This document shows, in pieces, positions 61,101 to 63,842 of a stretch of 64,000 nt of DNA. Each line of letters starts with the position of its first letter. Within the stretch, counting starts at the first letter, position 1. The translations under genes were made by a program, and so were the position numbers. The notes beneath the pieces were generated by a model. The model saw only the letters and a program-made list of their open reading frames with translations, was not told where the DNA came from and did no database searches. The stretch comes from Conchocele bisecta (Eukaryota; Mollusca; Bivalvia; Lucinida; Thyasiridae): assembly GCA_029237695.1 (NCBI GenBank), contig CM055274.1, positions 21,069,505 through 21,133,504 of the forward strand, given 5' to 3'.

Positions 61101-63367
61101 AATGACACGATATTCTCCATTTGCAGAATGTGACAATGAGGAGATCTGTGACCTCGTGTATGTGGAGATGAACCGGAACCGCTACGTCGTCGCGGTCGGG
61201 TGGGACCGCCGGATAAACATCTACAATGATGACATGACCGACAGCAATATACACCATATACAGCATCCAGCTGACACATGGCACGATGACATTGTAAGTA
61301 TGATGACATGACCAATAGCAATATACACCATATACAGCATCCAGCTGACAAATGGCACGATTACATTGTAAGTATGATGACATGACCAATAGCAATATAC
61401 ACCATATACAACATCCAGCTGACAAATGGCATGATTACATTGTAAGTATGATGACATGACCAATAGCAATATACACTATATACAACATCCAGCTGACAAA
61501 TGGCACGATTACATTGTAAGTATGATGACATGACCAATAGCAATATACACCATATACAACACCCAGCTGACAAATGGCACGATGACATTGTAAGTATGAC
61601 GACATGACCGATAGCAATATACACCATATACAACATCCAGCTGACAAATGGCACGATTACATTGTAAGTATGATGACATGACCAACAGCAATATACACCA
61701 TATACAACACCCAGCTGACAAATGGCACGATTACATTGTAAGTATGATGACATGACCAACAGCAATATACACCATATACAACATCCAGCTGACAAATGGC
61801 ACGATAACATTGCAATTATGATGATATGACTAACAGCAAAATCTGTGTCTTTGACTGGAGAAATGTGGCTTATGGGTTTTGCCACCAATGTAGATCCAGA
61901 TCAGCCTGTGCATCCGCACAGTCTGATCAGGATCTGCACTGTGCGGTATTCCATCAGATCAACACCTGTCATGCTTCTAACAAGAATTATAGATCGTTAT
62001 CACGCTACAGGAGTGTCTTATTATTCAGGAGTTATACTGGTCACAAACCTCATAAACCTGATTCCTCCAGTCTCACACATGTGCCTGTGACTGGAGAAAT
62101 GAAGCTTATGGGTTTTGCAACCACTGTAGATCCAGATCAACCTGTGTATCCGTTGTCTGATCAGGATCTGCACTGTTCGCTATTCCATCAATGAAACGCC
62201 CATCATGCTTCTAACGAGTAATATTGAGAATTATCCTATTTTCTCAGGAGCTACACTGGTCACAAATCTCATAAGCCCCATTTCTCCAGTCACAGCCTCA
62301 TCATGCTCATGTATACACCATATGCAGCACCCAGCTGATAATAGCACAATGATATTGTCAGCCTACTGTATTTAATTTGGACTGCCCTCTGATAAAGTAC
62401 CTAGTACTTTGTTGTTGAGCCCTCTGCAGGGCTCCAGATAAGCTTTGTATCTAAAGCGTACTATACCCCTGAATTCAAAATCATTGCGTATTTTACTTCT
62501 GCAAATGGATTATTGATTTTCTTCATTACTAAATAGGGAACAAAGGATACAAAATATATAAAACATTTAAACATTCACTTATTGGAGTTGCAAAAAGATT
62601 TTTGCAGCTCAACTAAGTGAATGTTCAACTTTATGACAGTATTTTCTGTTCTCAATTTGAAAATCAATGCGTATTTTCACATTTCTGTGCGTATTTTGTA
62701 CTCCCACTTTGGATAATCAATGCGTATTCAGCTAAAATAATTGCGTAAAATACGCCAATACGCACCTTATCTGGAGCTCTGCCCTCTGGCTGCAAGATGT
62801 AGTGACCCAAATGATGTTCATCTGAAATATGCATTAGGCGAAACAAGAGATGTGTTTCCTGTTACCAGATGGACCATATTTTTTTTACCCCTGACCGTAA
62901 TTTATTTTTAAAAAAAATATTTTTTTTGTGTTCTGGGATTTTGGTCCTAGAAAATGTTGCTGGGAATAACTTTATACTTGTCCTTTCTTTATAACACATT
63001 TCTTTATAACACATAACGTCTGATCAGGATCTACACTGTTCGCCATTCTATCCATGAAATGCCTGTCATGCTTCTTAATTAACTAGCAAGATATATCATC
63101 ATCATGCTACAGACGTGTGCTATTTGATCAGGAGCCACACTGGTCACAAATCCCAAAAGCCCCATTTCTCCAGTCACAGCCACATGTATATTGATGTGTT
63201 GTAGGATCGGGGCCATAAAGAGGACATCTTGTCAGTGGCGCAGTGCCCGCCCAATTTGCTGGCGACGGCGAGCTACGACGGTCAGGTTATCGTGTGGAAC
63301 ATGGTGTCCGGCCATATATTCGCAACACTCAACGCCCCGTGTCCAGATGACTATGAAGACCAGTCAT
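24969..63367 (+). CDS. EF-hand / WD40-repeat protein, WDR49/WDY-like (17 joined exons, 3' end outside window)
   Basis: Seventeen exons, each bounded by AG and GT, join with matching phases into 686 codons plus one base, with no stop. Order: two EF-hands (loop DTNKNGKLELSE, then a degenerate second loop around KIDWASEGCITWDEF), then about 11 WD40-like blades ending in WSP, FFE, RLWNPY, VWDIQD, KLWDFETG, RIWNYNNG and VWNMVSG. A charged Lys/Glu/Asp-rich linker separates blades 4 and 5. EF-hands followed by a long WD40 tract is the arrangement of WDR49, EFCAB8 and the Drosophila Y-linked WDY protein; these family names are from memory and were not searched. Relatives are mostly linked to cilia and sperm flagella, so a structural, calcium-responsive role there is an inference. 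The WD tract would form one complete seven-bladed propeller plus part of a second. The introns total about 36 kb and are almost entirely repeats. The start exon is uncertain (see upstream candidates). Confidence 0.9.
25281..25490. mobile_element. Truncated family L copy joined to truncated family A copy
   Basis: AACTCTTTGCATACTGGGAA through ATGTCTTGGAATTTCA, then a switch to TTGTTGTTACCACTCATTTG with only part of the inverted arm. Confidence 0.6.
25892..26201. mobile_element. Family C palindromic MITE, copy 3
   Basis: GTAGCCGATTTCATC ... GAAATAGGCTAC. Confidence 0.85.
26683..26872. mobile_element. Family P repeat with 64-bp palindrome before an exon
   Basis: GCAGCCTATGCTGAATAAATG and TGCACTTACGAACATTTTAG, then a palindrome centred on GGCTGCATATGCAGCC (26809-26872). 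Related pieces lie at 14955-15160, 50310-50400 and 63737-63842. Confidence 0.65.
26888..27121 (+). CDS. EF-hand/WD40 gene exon: second EF-hand and start of WD40 tract
   Basis: Acceptor tatcacag, donor GTATGG; 78 codons, phase 0 to 0. It contains the helix EAQIDSLFM, a degenerate EF loop (IDWASEGCITWDEF) and a helix (CTYMQLEYAEKEDSY). The linker HLPAKIETIPHRDPV leads into the first WD40 strand RITHTPDGNFVACSQ. The second loop keeps D1, G6 and the final acidic residue but has Trp/Ala/Ser inside, so calcium binding is doubtful. A 64-bp palindrome (family P) ends 16 bases before the acceptor. Confidence 0.93.
27272..27451. mobile_element. Family B TTAA MITE, copy 8
   Basis: TTAACCCTTTGAATGTGGG ... 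GTAAGGGTTAA. Arms diverged. Confidence 0.65.
27594..27875 (+). mobile_element. Family E MITE, copy 2 (3' truncated)
   Basis: CAAGGTGTATGATCACGTGG start and GGCGCATCAAACACG, ending near ACATAAGTATGGAGCC without the right terminal repeat. Confidence 0.75.
27986..28235. mobile_element. Family L TTAA MITE, copy 3
   Basis: TTAACTCTTTGCATGCTAGC ... AGCATGCAAAGAGTTAA, centre GTGTCCTCTGGACAC. Confidence 0.85.
28309..28474. mobile_element. CAGTCGAACCTG-ended MITE (Tc1/mariner-pogo-like, family T)
   Basis: CAGTCGAACCTGTG ... CACAGGTTTGACTG, preceded by TA. The interior has AAGACCACCT and GGCCTTTATT repeats. Confidence 0.65.
28572..28771. mobile_element. Family B TTAA MITE, copy 9, right end missing before exon 28784
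   Basis: TTAACCCTTAGACCGCTATC start and full arms, but sequence diverges after AATATAAAGGCAAGAT. The acceptor ttcactgtag replaces the usual CAGACGAC..GGGTTAA end. Confidence 0.75.
28784..28843 (+). CDS. EF-hand/WD40 gene exon: blade 1 outer strand
   Basis: Acceptor ttcactgtag, donor GTAAGT; 20 codons, phase 0 to 0. It encodes DGMVSFWSPALDLKRTRFVV and completes the first blade begun in the previous exon (CSQ-DGMVSFW). A family B MITE is truncated about 12 bases upstream of the acceptor, so its terminal repeat is missing there. Confidence 0.9.
28899..29292 (+). mobile_element. Family I MITE, copy 2
   Basis: CAGGGCTCCAGATAAGCTGC ... CCTTATCTGGAGTCCTTG. Confidence 0.8.
29424..29620 (+). mobile_element. 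tRNA-derived SINE, copy 2
   Basis: GTGGCCTAGGGGTCAGAAC and B-box-like GGGTTCAAACCTC at 29479. The tail TGAGACTTTAAACTG..TATATGACCTTAGCTGTTG matches copy 1. Confidence 0.75.
29744..30207. mobile_element. Two family H MITEs side by side (29744-29977, 29989-30207)
   Basis: Each has GGCTGTGACTGGAGAAAT or GGCTGGGACTGGAGAAAT at the left and TTCTCCAGTCACAGCC at the right. The second ends 20 bases before exon 30228. Confidence 0.8.
30228..30316 (+). CDS. EF-hand/WD40 gene exon: blade 2
   Basis: Acceptor attttcag, donor GTAAGT; 89 nt, phase 0 to 2. It encodes SKWITDFVIMPHYNKFIVGT, the inner strands of a WD40 blade that continues in the next exon. A family H MITE ends 20 bases before the acceptor. 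Confidence 0.92.
30480..30770. repeat. Two diverged tandem units, ATCCTCTGRCCCC..AAGGTCA
   Basis: Units at about 30486 and 30648 share ATCCTCTG, CCAAGGTCAA and a TTTCACRGAACTT block at about 165-bp spacing. Confidence 0.5.
31153..31406. mobile_element. Family L TTAA MITE, copy 4
   Basis: TTAACTTTGCATGCTGGG ... AGCACGCAAAGAGTTAA. Confidence 0.8.
31759..31851 (+). CDS. EF-hand/WD40 gene exon: blade 2 end / blade 3 start
   Basis: Acceptor tgttacag, donor GTAAGA; 93 nt, phase 2 to 2. It encodes DREIQFFELSSFEPYCQISG and LETVPLKLDY. The last 17 bases and the donor are duplicated at 32306-32331 as part of a 76-bp tandem duplication, with one G-to-A difference. Confidence 0.93.
31881..32270. mobile_element. 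Family E MITE, copy 3, target duplication CTATT
   Basis: CAAGGTGTATGATCACGTGG ... CACGTGATCATGCACCTTG flanked by CTATT on both sides. Confidence 0.9.
32332..32624 (+). mobile_element. Family G MITE, copy 2
   Basis: GAATAGTAGGTTAGTGCCG, GTGTTTCACGGCACATACGC and end GTGTTGACGGGATAAA. Confidence 0.8.
32830..33123. repeat. Family B right-end fragment and truncated family H copy
   Basis: CAACAGCAGACGACATTC..GCGGTCTAAGGATTAA, then GTGGCTGTGACTGGA..TTTTTCTCCAGTTGCAG. Confidence 0.6.
33222..33445. mobile_element. Family F MITE, copy 2
   Basis: CCGTAATAACCCTATATATT ... AGGGTCATTATGG, with a central CCCTATTTATAGGGG. Confidence 0.75.
33568..33660 (+). CDS. EF-hand/WD40 gene exon: blade 3
   Basis: Acceptor gtcttccag, donor GTACGT; 93 nt, phase 2 to 2. 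It encodes STGHDECLILFGDSQGCINI then LVITSAGECL, a complete blade core with a D-x-G-x-I turn. A diverged copy of the last 21 bases and donor lies at 33873-33905, on the far side of a family H MITE. In that copy the donor GT is AT. Confidence 0.93.
33674..33872. mobile_element. Family H MITE, copy 8, flanked by a duplicated exon end
   Basis: TGTGGAGAAATGGGGCGTATG ... ATAAGCCCCATTC. A 34-base segment spanning the exon 33660 donor occurs on both sides. Confidence 0.75.
34276..34530 (+). mobile_element. Family I MITE, copy 3 (5' truncated), after an inverted family G fragment
   Basis: AGCATATTTTCTTATTTTCC ... TCCTTATCTGGAGCGCTCG. The bases before it (34170-34270) carry family G words. Confidence 0.65.
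34621..34738 (+). CDS. EF-hand/WD40 gene exon
   Basis: Acceptor tgttacag, donor GTAGAC; 118 nt, phase 2 to 0. It encodes TWKKLPKNDGFIASISLNDA then NVNFIRWAVHGDWVQQ, which continues straight into the next exon 219 bases downstream. Confidence 0.92.
34958..35027 (+). CDS. EF-hand/WD40 gene exon: blade 4
   Basis: Acceptor tttttcag, donor GTACGT; 70 nt, phase 0 to 1. It encodes LKYYHDIGQVISCSNHPNTA and LVI, a WD40 inner strand pair. A 280-bp palindrome (family O) begins about 30 bases after the donor. Confidence 0.92.
35055..35340. mobile_element. Family O palindrome, about 280 bp
   Basis: CACAGGTTGAAGTAACGGAC ... GTCCGTTACTTCAACCTGTG with inner arms AAATTCTTTACTCCCTCCTA. It lies about 30 bases after the donor of exon 35027. 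Confidence 0.8.
35445..35665. mobile_element. Family F-like MITE containing a family H-type core
   Basis: TACCGTAATTACCCTAAATA ... TTTAGGGTAATTACGGTA. The interior has GTGTAGACCCAGACCAGCC and CTGATCAGGGTCTGCACT. Confidence 0.7.
35692..37017. mobile_element. Family J MITE, copy 1, interrupted by family K
   Basis: CAGAGCTCCAGATAAGGTGC at the left and AATATCTGGAGCTCTG at the right. A 1.1-kb family K element is inserted at a TA. Confidence 0.75.
35829..36927. mobile_element. Family K element, copy 1 (TA target, CAGTGAAATC ends)
   Basis: TA|CAGTGAAATCATGATGGC ... CCATCGCGATTTCACTG|TA, 1099 bp. It shares terminal and internal sequence with 45620-46639. No transposase is seen, so it is a non-autonomous Tc1/mariner/pogo-like element by inference. 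Confidence 0.8.
37030..37269 (+). CDS. EF-hand/WD40 gene exon: charged linker and blade 5 start
   Basis: Acceptor atttgtcag, donor GTATGG; 240 nt, the longest internal exon, phase 1 to 1. It opens CTTGSTHVEQQL, continues with a hydrophilic Lys/Asp/Glu/Gln stretch (EVKDIQKDSKDQKENRD) that is probably a disordered or helical insertion between blades, then enters blade 5 with GVKCFDFSKDKNIIVTGG. A family J MITE ends 13 bases before the acceptor. Confidence 0.92.
37292..37460. mobile_element. Family N fragment just after exon 37269
   Basis: GGAATTTGATATCTAAATT, TCAGACTAGTAGATTTATGG, AAAGTGCAGATCCTGATG, ending GAGAAAGGGTTAA. Confidence 0.6.
37526..37700. mobile_element. Palindromic MITE, CAGGGCCCGGTTGCTCAAAA ends
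   Basis: CAGGGCCCGGTTGCTCAAAA ... TTTTGAACAACTGGGCCCTG. The inner arm TTAAATCCTTAACTGAATGG is repeated on the right. Confidence 0.8.
37720..37870. mobile_element. Palindromic MITE with TCAGAAAATGATAGGTCGGA arms
   Basis: TGGGTTAACTGTATTGTAAT ... ATTACAATGCGGTCAACC, centre GTTTAATGGCGACGCGC. Confidence 0.7.
38732..39387. mobile_element. Family F MITE, copy 3, interrupted by family E
   Basis: TACCGTATATATAACCCTC ... TTTAGGGTTATTACG. A family E copy sits in the central CCCTATTATAGGGG palindrome. Confidence 0.8.
38791..39220. mobile_element. Family E MITE, copy 4, target duplication TTATA
   Basis: CAAGGTGTATGATCACGTGG ... CACGTGATTATGTACCTTG. TTATA occurs at 38786-38790 and 39221-39225. Confidence 0.9.
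39415..39845 (+). mobile_element. Family G MITE, copy 3, plus detached right-end fragment
   Basis: GAATAGTAGGATAATGCCGTG to GTGTTGACGGGATAAAT (39704). A second ACTGTGTTGACGGGATAAAT lies at 39825-39844, 25 bases before exon 39870. Confidence 0.75.
39870..39912 (+). CDS. EF-hand/WD40 gene micro-exon: blade 5 WD motif
   Basis: Acceptor ccattgtag, donor GTGAGT; only 43 nt, phase 1 to 2. It encodes MDRIVRLWNPYVSG, completing VTGG-MDRIVRLWNPY, a textbook outer WD40 strand. Its size and the flanking MITE fragments make it easy for gene finders to miss. A family G fragment ends 25 bases upstream. Confidence 0.92.
40194..40299 (+). CDS. EF-hand/WD40 gene exon: blade 6
   Basis: Acceptor ctgtattacag, donor GTAGTA; 106 nt, phase 2 to 0. 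It encodes KPTAMLRGHSAPIFFLFVAE then EENRIFSFSTDKCVK. RGHSAPI matches the GH dipeptide region of WD40 repeats. Confidence 0.93.
40608..40759 (+). CDS. EF-hand/WD40 gene exon: blade 6 end and blade 7
   Basis: Acceptor tttctaccag, donor GTAAGT; 152 nt, phase 0 to 2. It encodes VWDIQDHTILLTVRPKGHKI then GDLQACYYSNISKTVAVATD and QMAVLNLRL. The following intron is the longest in the confident part of the gene (9968 bases) and holds most of the unusual repeats. Confidence 0.92.
41262..41330. repeat. Short palindrome CACCGACCTGTTGTCGTACT
   Basis: Inverted arms CCTGTTGTCGTACTGTAC / GTACAGTACGACAACAGG around ATTACGGATAACCGTAA. Confidence 0.7.
41369..42366. repeat. AGCTCACCTGAG-type dispersed repeat (family R), about 1 kb
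   Basis: It begins AGCTCACCTGAGCGAAGCTC, has several diverged internal units with CCAAGATGGCCGCC and CTTCTTCTCATGAACC, and ends TCAGGTGAGCG..CATGGCTCTCTTGTTT. This pattern is widespread in bivalve genomes from memory. Open frames inside are not supported. Confidence 0.7.
42511..42815. mobile_element. Family C palindromic MITE, copy 4
   Basis: GTAGCCTATTTCATC ... GAAATAGGCTAC. Confidence 0.85.
42987..43163. mobile_element. CAGTGGAACCTG-ended MITE (family T) with TA target
   Basis: TA|CAGTGGAACCTGGC ... AGAGGTTCGACTG|TA, with a second AGAGGTTCCACTG near 43020. Confidence 0.65.
43595..43666. mobile_element. Family A palindromic MITE, copy 8
   Basis: GTAGATGTTGTTACCACTC arm with inverted partner. 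Confidence 0.85.
44285..44365. repeat. Family H-like core palindrome
   Basis: GCGACCAGTGTAGGCTCTGA ... TCAGGGCCTACACTGGTCGC around GACTGCGCACGCAGTC. Confidence 0.7.
44445..44712. mobile_element. Family C palindromic MITE, copy 5 (left end shortened)
   Basis: GTAGCC is followed directly by TTTACTTTGAGGGAGG. Right end GGTGAAATAGGCTAC. Confidence 0.8.
44815..45240. repeat. TATGCCCCC / TCCGTCCGTC tandem-type repeat
   Basis: Three diverged units of GGCATATAGTGTTTGGA, GTGTGTCCGTCCATG, TTTCTCSAATCAGCCACARG. The poly-C/poly-G runs may be hard to sequence. Confidence 0.6.
45293..45363. mobile_element. Family A palindromic MITE, copy 9 (diverged)
   Basis: ATATATGTTGTGACCACTC with a partner lacking several bases. 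Confidence 0.7.
45620..46639. mobile_element. Family K element, copy 2 (TA target)
   Basis: TA|CAGTGAAATCGCGATGGC ... CCAACGCGATTTCACTG|TA, 1020 bp, inverted relative to copy 1. CGATCACTCG- and TTCGAGCCATCGC-type words line both ends. Confidence 0.85.
46784..46910. mobile_element. Family S fragment (CAGAGCTCCAGATAAG end)
   Basis: CAGAGCTCCAGATAAGGTGC, then GACGATTCTAAAGGACTCC and CTTGCCATTTTTGATG. The inner arms match 50488-50672. Confidence 0.65.
47152..47549. mobile_element. MITE carrying an inverted minisatellite
   Basis: Ends GTACGGAGACCCACAGGGG / CTCTGCTGGGCTCCGTAC, each next to AAAG. The interior is an array of about 20-bp units TAACAATTTGTTCCC that flips to GGGAACAAATTGTTA at about 47370, making a giant hairpin. 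Both strands stay open by repetition only. Confidence 0.8.
48060..48470. mobile_element. Family Q repeat, copy 2
   Basis: AGTTCATATATTTAATTG, a GCGAGCGCTAGCGAGCG centre, and GACGAAAGCGTCGCAATATG and GTCGAGAAACTAGGG at the right. Inverted relative to 4236-4680. Confidence 0.6.
48595..48900. repeat. TATACCCCCCAACGAG / TCCGTCCGTC dispersed repeat
   Basis: CCCCCCAACGAGTTGTGGGG hairpin, GTGCGTCCGTCCGTCAC, ATGGTCAAGGTCACA. Similar in style to 44815-45240 and 63490-63600. The short open frame is not supported. Confidence 0.6.
49347..49657. mobile_element. Family C palindromic MITE, copy 6
   Basis: GTAGCCTATTTCACC ... GGTGAAATAGGCTAC. Confidence 0.88.
49678..49929. mobile_element. Family B TTAA MITE, copy 10, with extra arm
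   Basis: TTAACCCTTAGGCCACTACT ... TAGCGGTCTAAGGGTTAA, three arms like copies 2 and 7. Confidence 0.85.
50488..50672. mobile_element. Family S palindromic MITE
   Basis: GTGCTCTAGTTAAGGTGCG ... CGCACCTTAACTGGAGCTCT with arms GCAAGTTGGGAGTCCTTTAG. Confidence 0.8.
50728..50830 (+). CDS. EF-hand/WD40 gene exon: blade 8
   Basis: Acceptor tgcttacag, donor GTATGT; 103 nt, phase 2 to 0. It encodes PVLHADIVITHKEPVTCCMY and NPSFKQVVTASESS, the start of the second propeller. Confidence 0.93.
50890..51276 (-). mobile_element. Family I MITE, copy 4
   Basis: AGGGCTCCAGATATAAGG ... CAGCTTATCTGGAGCTCTG, inverted relative to copies 1-3. Confidence 0.8.
51690..52145. repeat. CATATGAAATTCATATG self-complementary array
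   Basis: About 450 bp built from TTCATATGAAATTCATATG words. 51700-51806 forms a hairpin with about 43-bp arms (GAAATTCATATGCCACACA / TGTGTGGCATATGAATTTC) and a 19-base loop. Confidence 0.85.
52466..52536. mobile_element. Family A palindromic MITE, copy 10
   Basis: GTATATGTTGTTACCACTC with a partner lacking AG, as in copy 2. Confidence 0.8.
52667..52902. mobile_element. Family C palindromic MITE, copy 7, next to exon 52922
   Basis: GTAGCCGATTTCATC, shortened left arm, right end GGTGAAATAGGCTAC 19 bases before the acceptor's exon. Confidence 0.85.
52922..53028 (+). CDS. EF-hand/WD40 gene exon: blade 8 end and blade 9
   Basis: Acceptor tttgtgttgcag, donor GTCGGT; 107 nt, phase 0 to 2. It encodes MIKLWDFETGTAIFEYGEAH then GDSAVTCMTFDKCGRR. 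A family C MITE ends 19 bases before the acceptor, so the branch point probably lies inside or at the edge of the MITE. Confidence 0.93.
53170..53409. mobile_element. Family C palindromic MITE, copy 8 (left end truncated)
   Basis: It begins at GAGTAATCATTTACTTTTC and has the full centre and the right end GAAATAGGCTAC. Confidence 0.85.
53843..54084. mobile_element. Family H MITE, copy 9
   Basis: TGTGGTTGTGACTGGAGAAA ... TTTCTCCAGTCACGACAGCA. Confidence 0.8.
54090..57345. repeat. AGCTCGACTATTCGAAGAAT element with a 160-185 bp tandem array, interrupted by a second array
   Basis: It starts AGCTCGACTATTCGAAGAAT and CGGCGTCGGTGTCGG, then about nine units of GGTTAAGGTTTTTAGTCAAG, CTTGGACAACTTCATCTCC, GATGTACATCAATAACCCC. 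It resumes at 56815 and ends GTAGTCGAGCTATG. No coding support for the repeated short frames. Confidence 0.75.
55665..56815. repeat. Nested CGCGCCCGCTTGCGG element with TTTGGTTAAAG arrays
   Basis: GCGCCCGCTTGCGGAAAGCG + CGATATAGTCGGCACTTTG occurs at 55671 and 56619. Between them are about four units of CTCTGCAACTGCTTTGCCC / CCCTCCCGTGCGGCCCCTG with GGTTAAGTTTTTTGG spacers. It ends CCACAAGGCGCGACATGC. Confidence 0.7.
57394..57473 (+). CDS. EF-hand/WD40 gene exon: blade 9 WD motif
   Basis: Acceptor tgtttccag, donor GTAAGA; 80 nt, phase 2 to 1. It encodes LITGGRDGLIRIWNYNNG and HCLKVLEK. It joins the previous exon as CGRR-LITGGRDG across a 4.4-kb intron full of tandem repeats. A family D MITE starts 18 bases after the donor. 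Confidence 0.94.
57492..57812 (+). mobile_element. Family D MITE, copy 3, 18 bases after exon 57473
   Basis: TATAGGAATGAATGGCC ... GTGCTGGAATTATT. The left arm lacks the AAAAGTCGCGGG part. Confidence 0.82.
57833..58265. mobile_element. Family E MITE, copy 5, target duplication GTAAT
   Basis: CAAGGTGCATGATCACATGC ... CATGTGATCATACAGCTTG, with GTAAT at 57828-57832 and 58266-58270. Confidence 0.88.
58498..59111. mobile_element. Family J MITE, copy 2, interrupted by family D copy 4
   Basis: GCTCCAGATAAGGTACGC ... AACTTATCTGGAGCTCT. Family D (ATATAGGAATGAATGGCC to CTGGAATTATT) occupies 58644-59002. Confidence 0.75.
59165..59455 (+). mobile_element. Family I MITE, copy 5 (diverged, right part deleted)
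   Basis: CAGCTCTAGATAAGCTGCG, CCAATTAAAATTGCCAAAAA, AATTGCTGTCTGTTGATGTG. Confidence 0.7.
59476..59678. mobile_element. Family N TTAA MITE, copy 2
   Basis: TTAACCCTTTCACCCTTAG ... GTGTTGAAAGGGTTAA. Confidence 0.75.
59790..60288. mobile_element. Family M TTAA element, copy 2
   Basis: TTAA|AGGTACATGCCCACGCAG ... GGAGTGGACATGCACCT|TTAA. The interior aligns with 12275-12789. Confidence 0.8.
60430..61075. mobile_element. Palindromic repeat block before exon 61127
   Basis: Arms TTTGACAATGTCCAGCC / GGCTGGACATTGTCGAAC with inner GGGTAAACATTTG / AAATGTTTACCC and AACCCGTGGCCTGCGGCC. TAGCCTCGCCYGATRAATT plus TATTCTCCATT occurs at both 60441-60493 and 61071-61120. The 133-codon - strand open frame (60934-60533) has no recognisable match. 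Confidence 0.55.
61127..61293 (+). CDS. EF-hand/WD40 gene exon: blade 10 and linker
   Basis: Acceptor catttgcag, donor GTAAGT; 167 nt, phase 1 to 0. It encodes CDNEEICDLVYVEMNRNRYV, VAVGWDRRINIYND and a linker DMTDSNIHHIQHPADTWHDD. The last ~66 bases plus the donor are the first unit of a 74-bp tandem array that runs into the intron, and 24 bases around the acceptor recur at 60974-60997. Reading through to the next array donor meets a TGA within 18 bases. Confidence 0.94.
61228..61820 (+). repeat. 74-bp tandem array amplifying an exon end and its splice donor
   Basis: Eight head-to-tail units of GATGACATGACCRAYAGCAA ... CATT|GTAAGTAT. Donor GT falls at 61294, 61368, 61442, 61516, 61590, 61664 and 61738, exactly 74 apart. 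At 61812 it is GC. The first unit is coding sequence of exon 61127-61293. A degenerate ninth unit survives at about 62310-62362, beyond two family H copies. Confidence 0.95.
61848..62300 (+). mobile_element. Two family H MITEs splitting the 74-bp array (61848-62082, 62086-62300)
   Basis: CTGGAGAAATGTGGCTTATG ... TGATTCCTCCAGTCTCA, then CCTGTGACTGGAGAAATG ... CCATTTCTCCAGTCACAGCC. Array sequence lies on both sides. Confidence 0.8.
62428..62781. mobile_element. Family J MITE, copy 3, 8-bp target duplication GCCCTCTG
   Basis: CAGGGCTCCAGATAAGC ... CACCTTATCTGGAGCTCT. GCCCTCTG lies directly before and after. 8-bp duplication and CAG ends fit hAT elements. Confidence 0.8.
63010..63184 (+). mobile_element. 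Family H MITE, copy 12 (left end truncated), next to exon 63205
   Basis: TCTGATCAGGATCTACACTG ... CCCATTTCTCCAGTCACAGCC, ending 20 bases before the exon. Confidence 0.78.
63205..63367 (+). CDS. EF-hand/WD40 gene exon: blade 11; gene continues past window
   Basis: Acceptor tgttgtag, donor GTATGT; 163 nt, phase 0 to 1. It encodes DRGHKEDILSVAQCPPNLLA, TASYDGQVIVWNMVSG and HIFATLNAPCPDDYEDQS. It has the GH dipeptide, a D-G turn and a VWN terminal motif, so this is a canonical WD40 blade. A family H MITE ends 20 bases before the acceptor. No later exon is visible in the last 630 bases. Confidence 0.95.
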
Positions 63368-63489
63368 GTATGTTGTGTAGTTATATTATTCTTTAGATAA
63401 TATTTATGTGGGCTGACACACATTTCTGACTAGCATAGTCCCAGATCACACTGTGCAGTATGATTATGGCTTATGCTGCTTGCTATTCA

Positions 63490-63842
63490 GTAGTAGTTAT
63501 GCCCCCAATGCGATAGCAAGGGTGGCATATTGCATCACTCATGAGTTACTGTACATTGGTATGTGCGTGCGTCCATCCGTCCGTCCGTCCTTACGTCCGT
63601 CCGTGCGCATTTACGTCATCATTATTACTTAGAGGATTGCTTTAATATTTGGACAGTTCAATCACCTGAACATGTGTGATGCAATCACACCACCAATGAC
63701 ATGACCTTGACCTTTGTGACTTTCGAAATGGTGCTGAAACACATAAATGTAAATCCATTAATTGAAATTTCCAGATGATTCTGAATTAAAATTTTGCGCT
63801 TACGAAGATTTTAGTCGTTCGAAGTTTAGTGAAACTGGCCCC
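63490..63842. repeat. TATGCCCCCAATGCGA / TCCGTCCGTC repeat followed by a family P end
   Basis: ATGCGATAGCAAGGGTGGCA, CCGTCCGTCCTTACGTCCG, then TAAATGTAAATCCATTAATT .. TTCGAAGTTTAGTGAAACTG. No exon seen. Confidence 0.55.

Noticed and set aside
60913..61888. Long - strand open frames (up to 175 codons) with repeating CCIWCILL blocks
   Set aside because: They are the reverse-strand reading of the 74-bp exon-end array; openness comes from repetition.
61848..62300. Family H core read as an exon (GLMGFATNVDPDQPVHPHS)
   Set aside because: The same peptide appears at every family H copy; it is an in-frame reading of a MITE.
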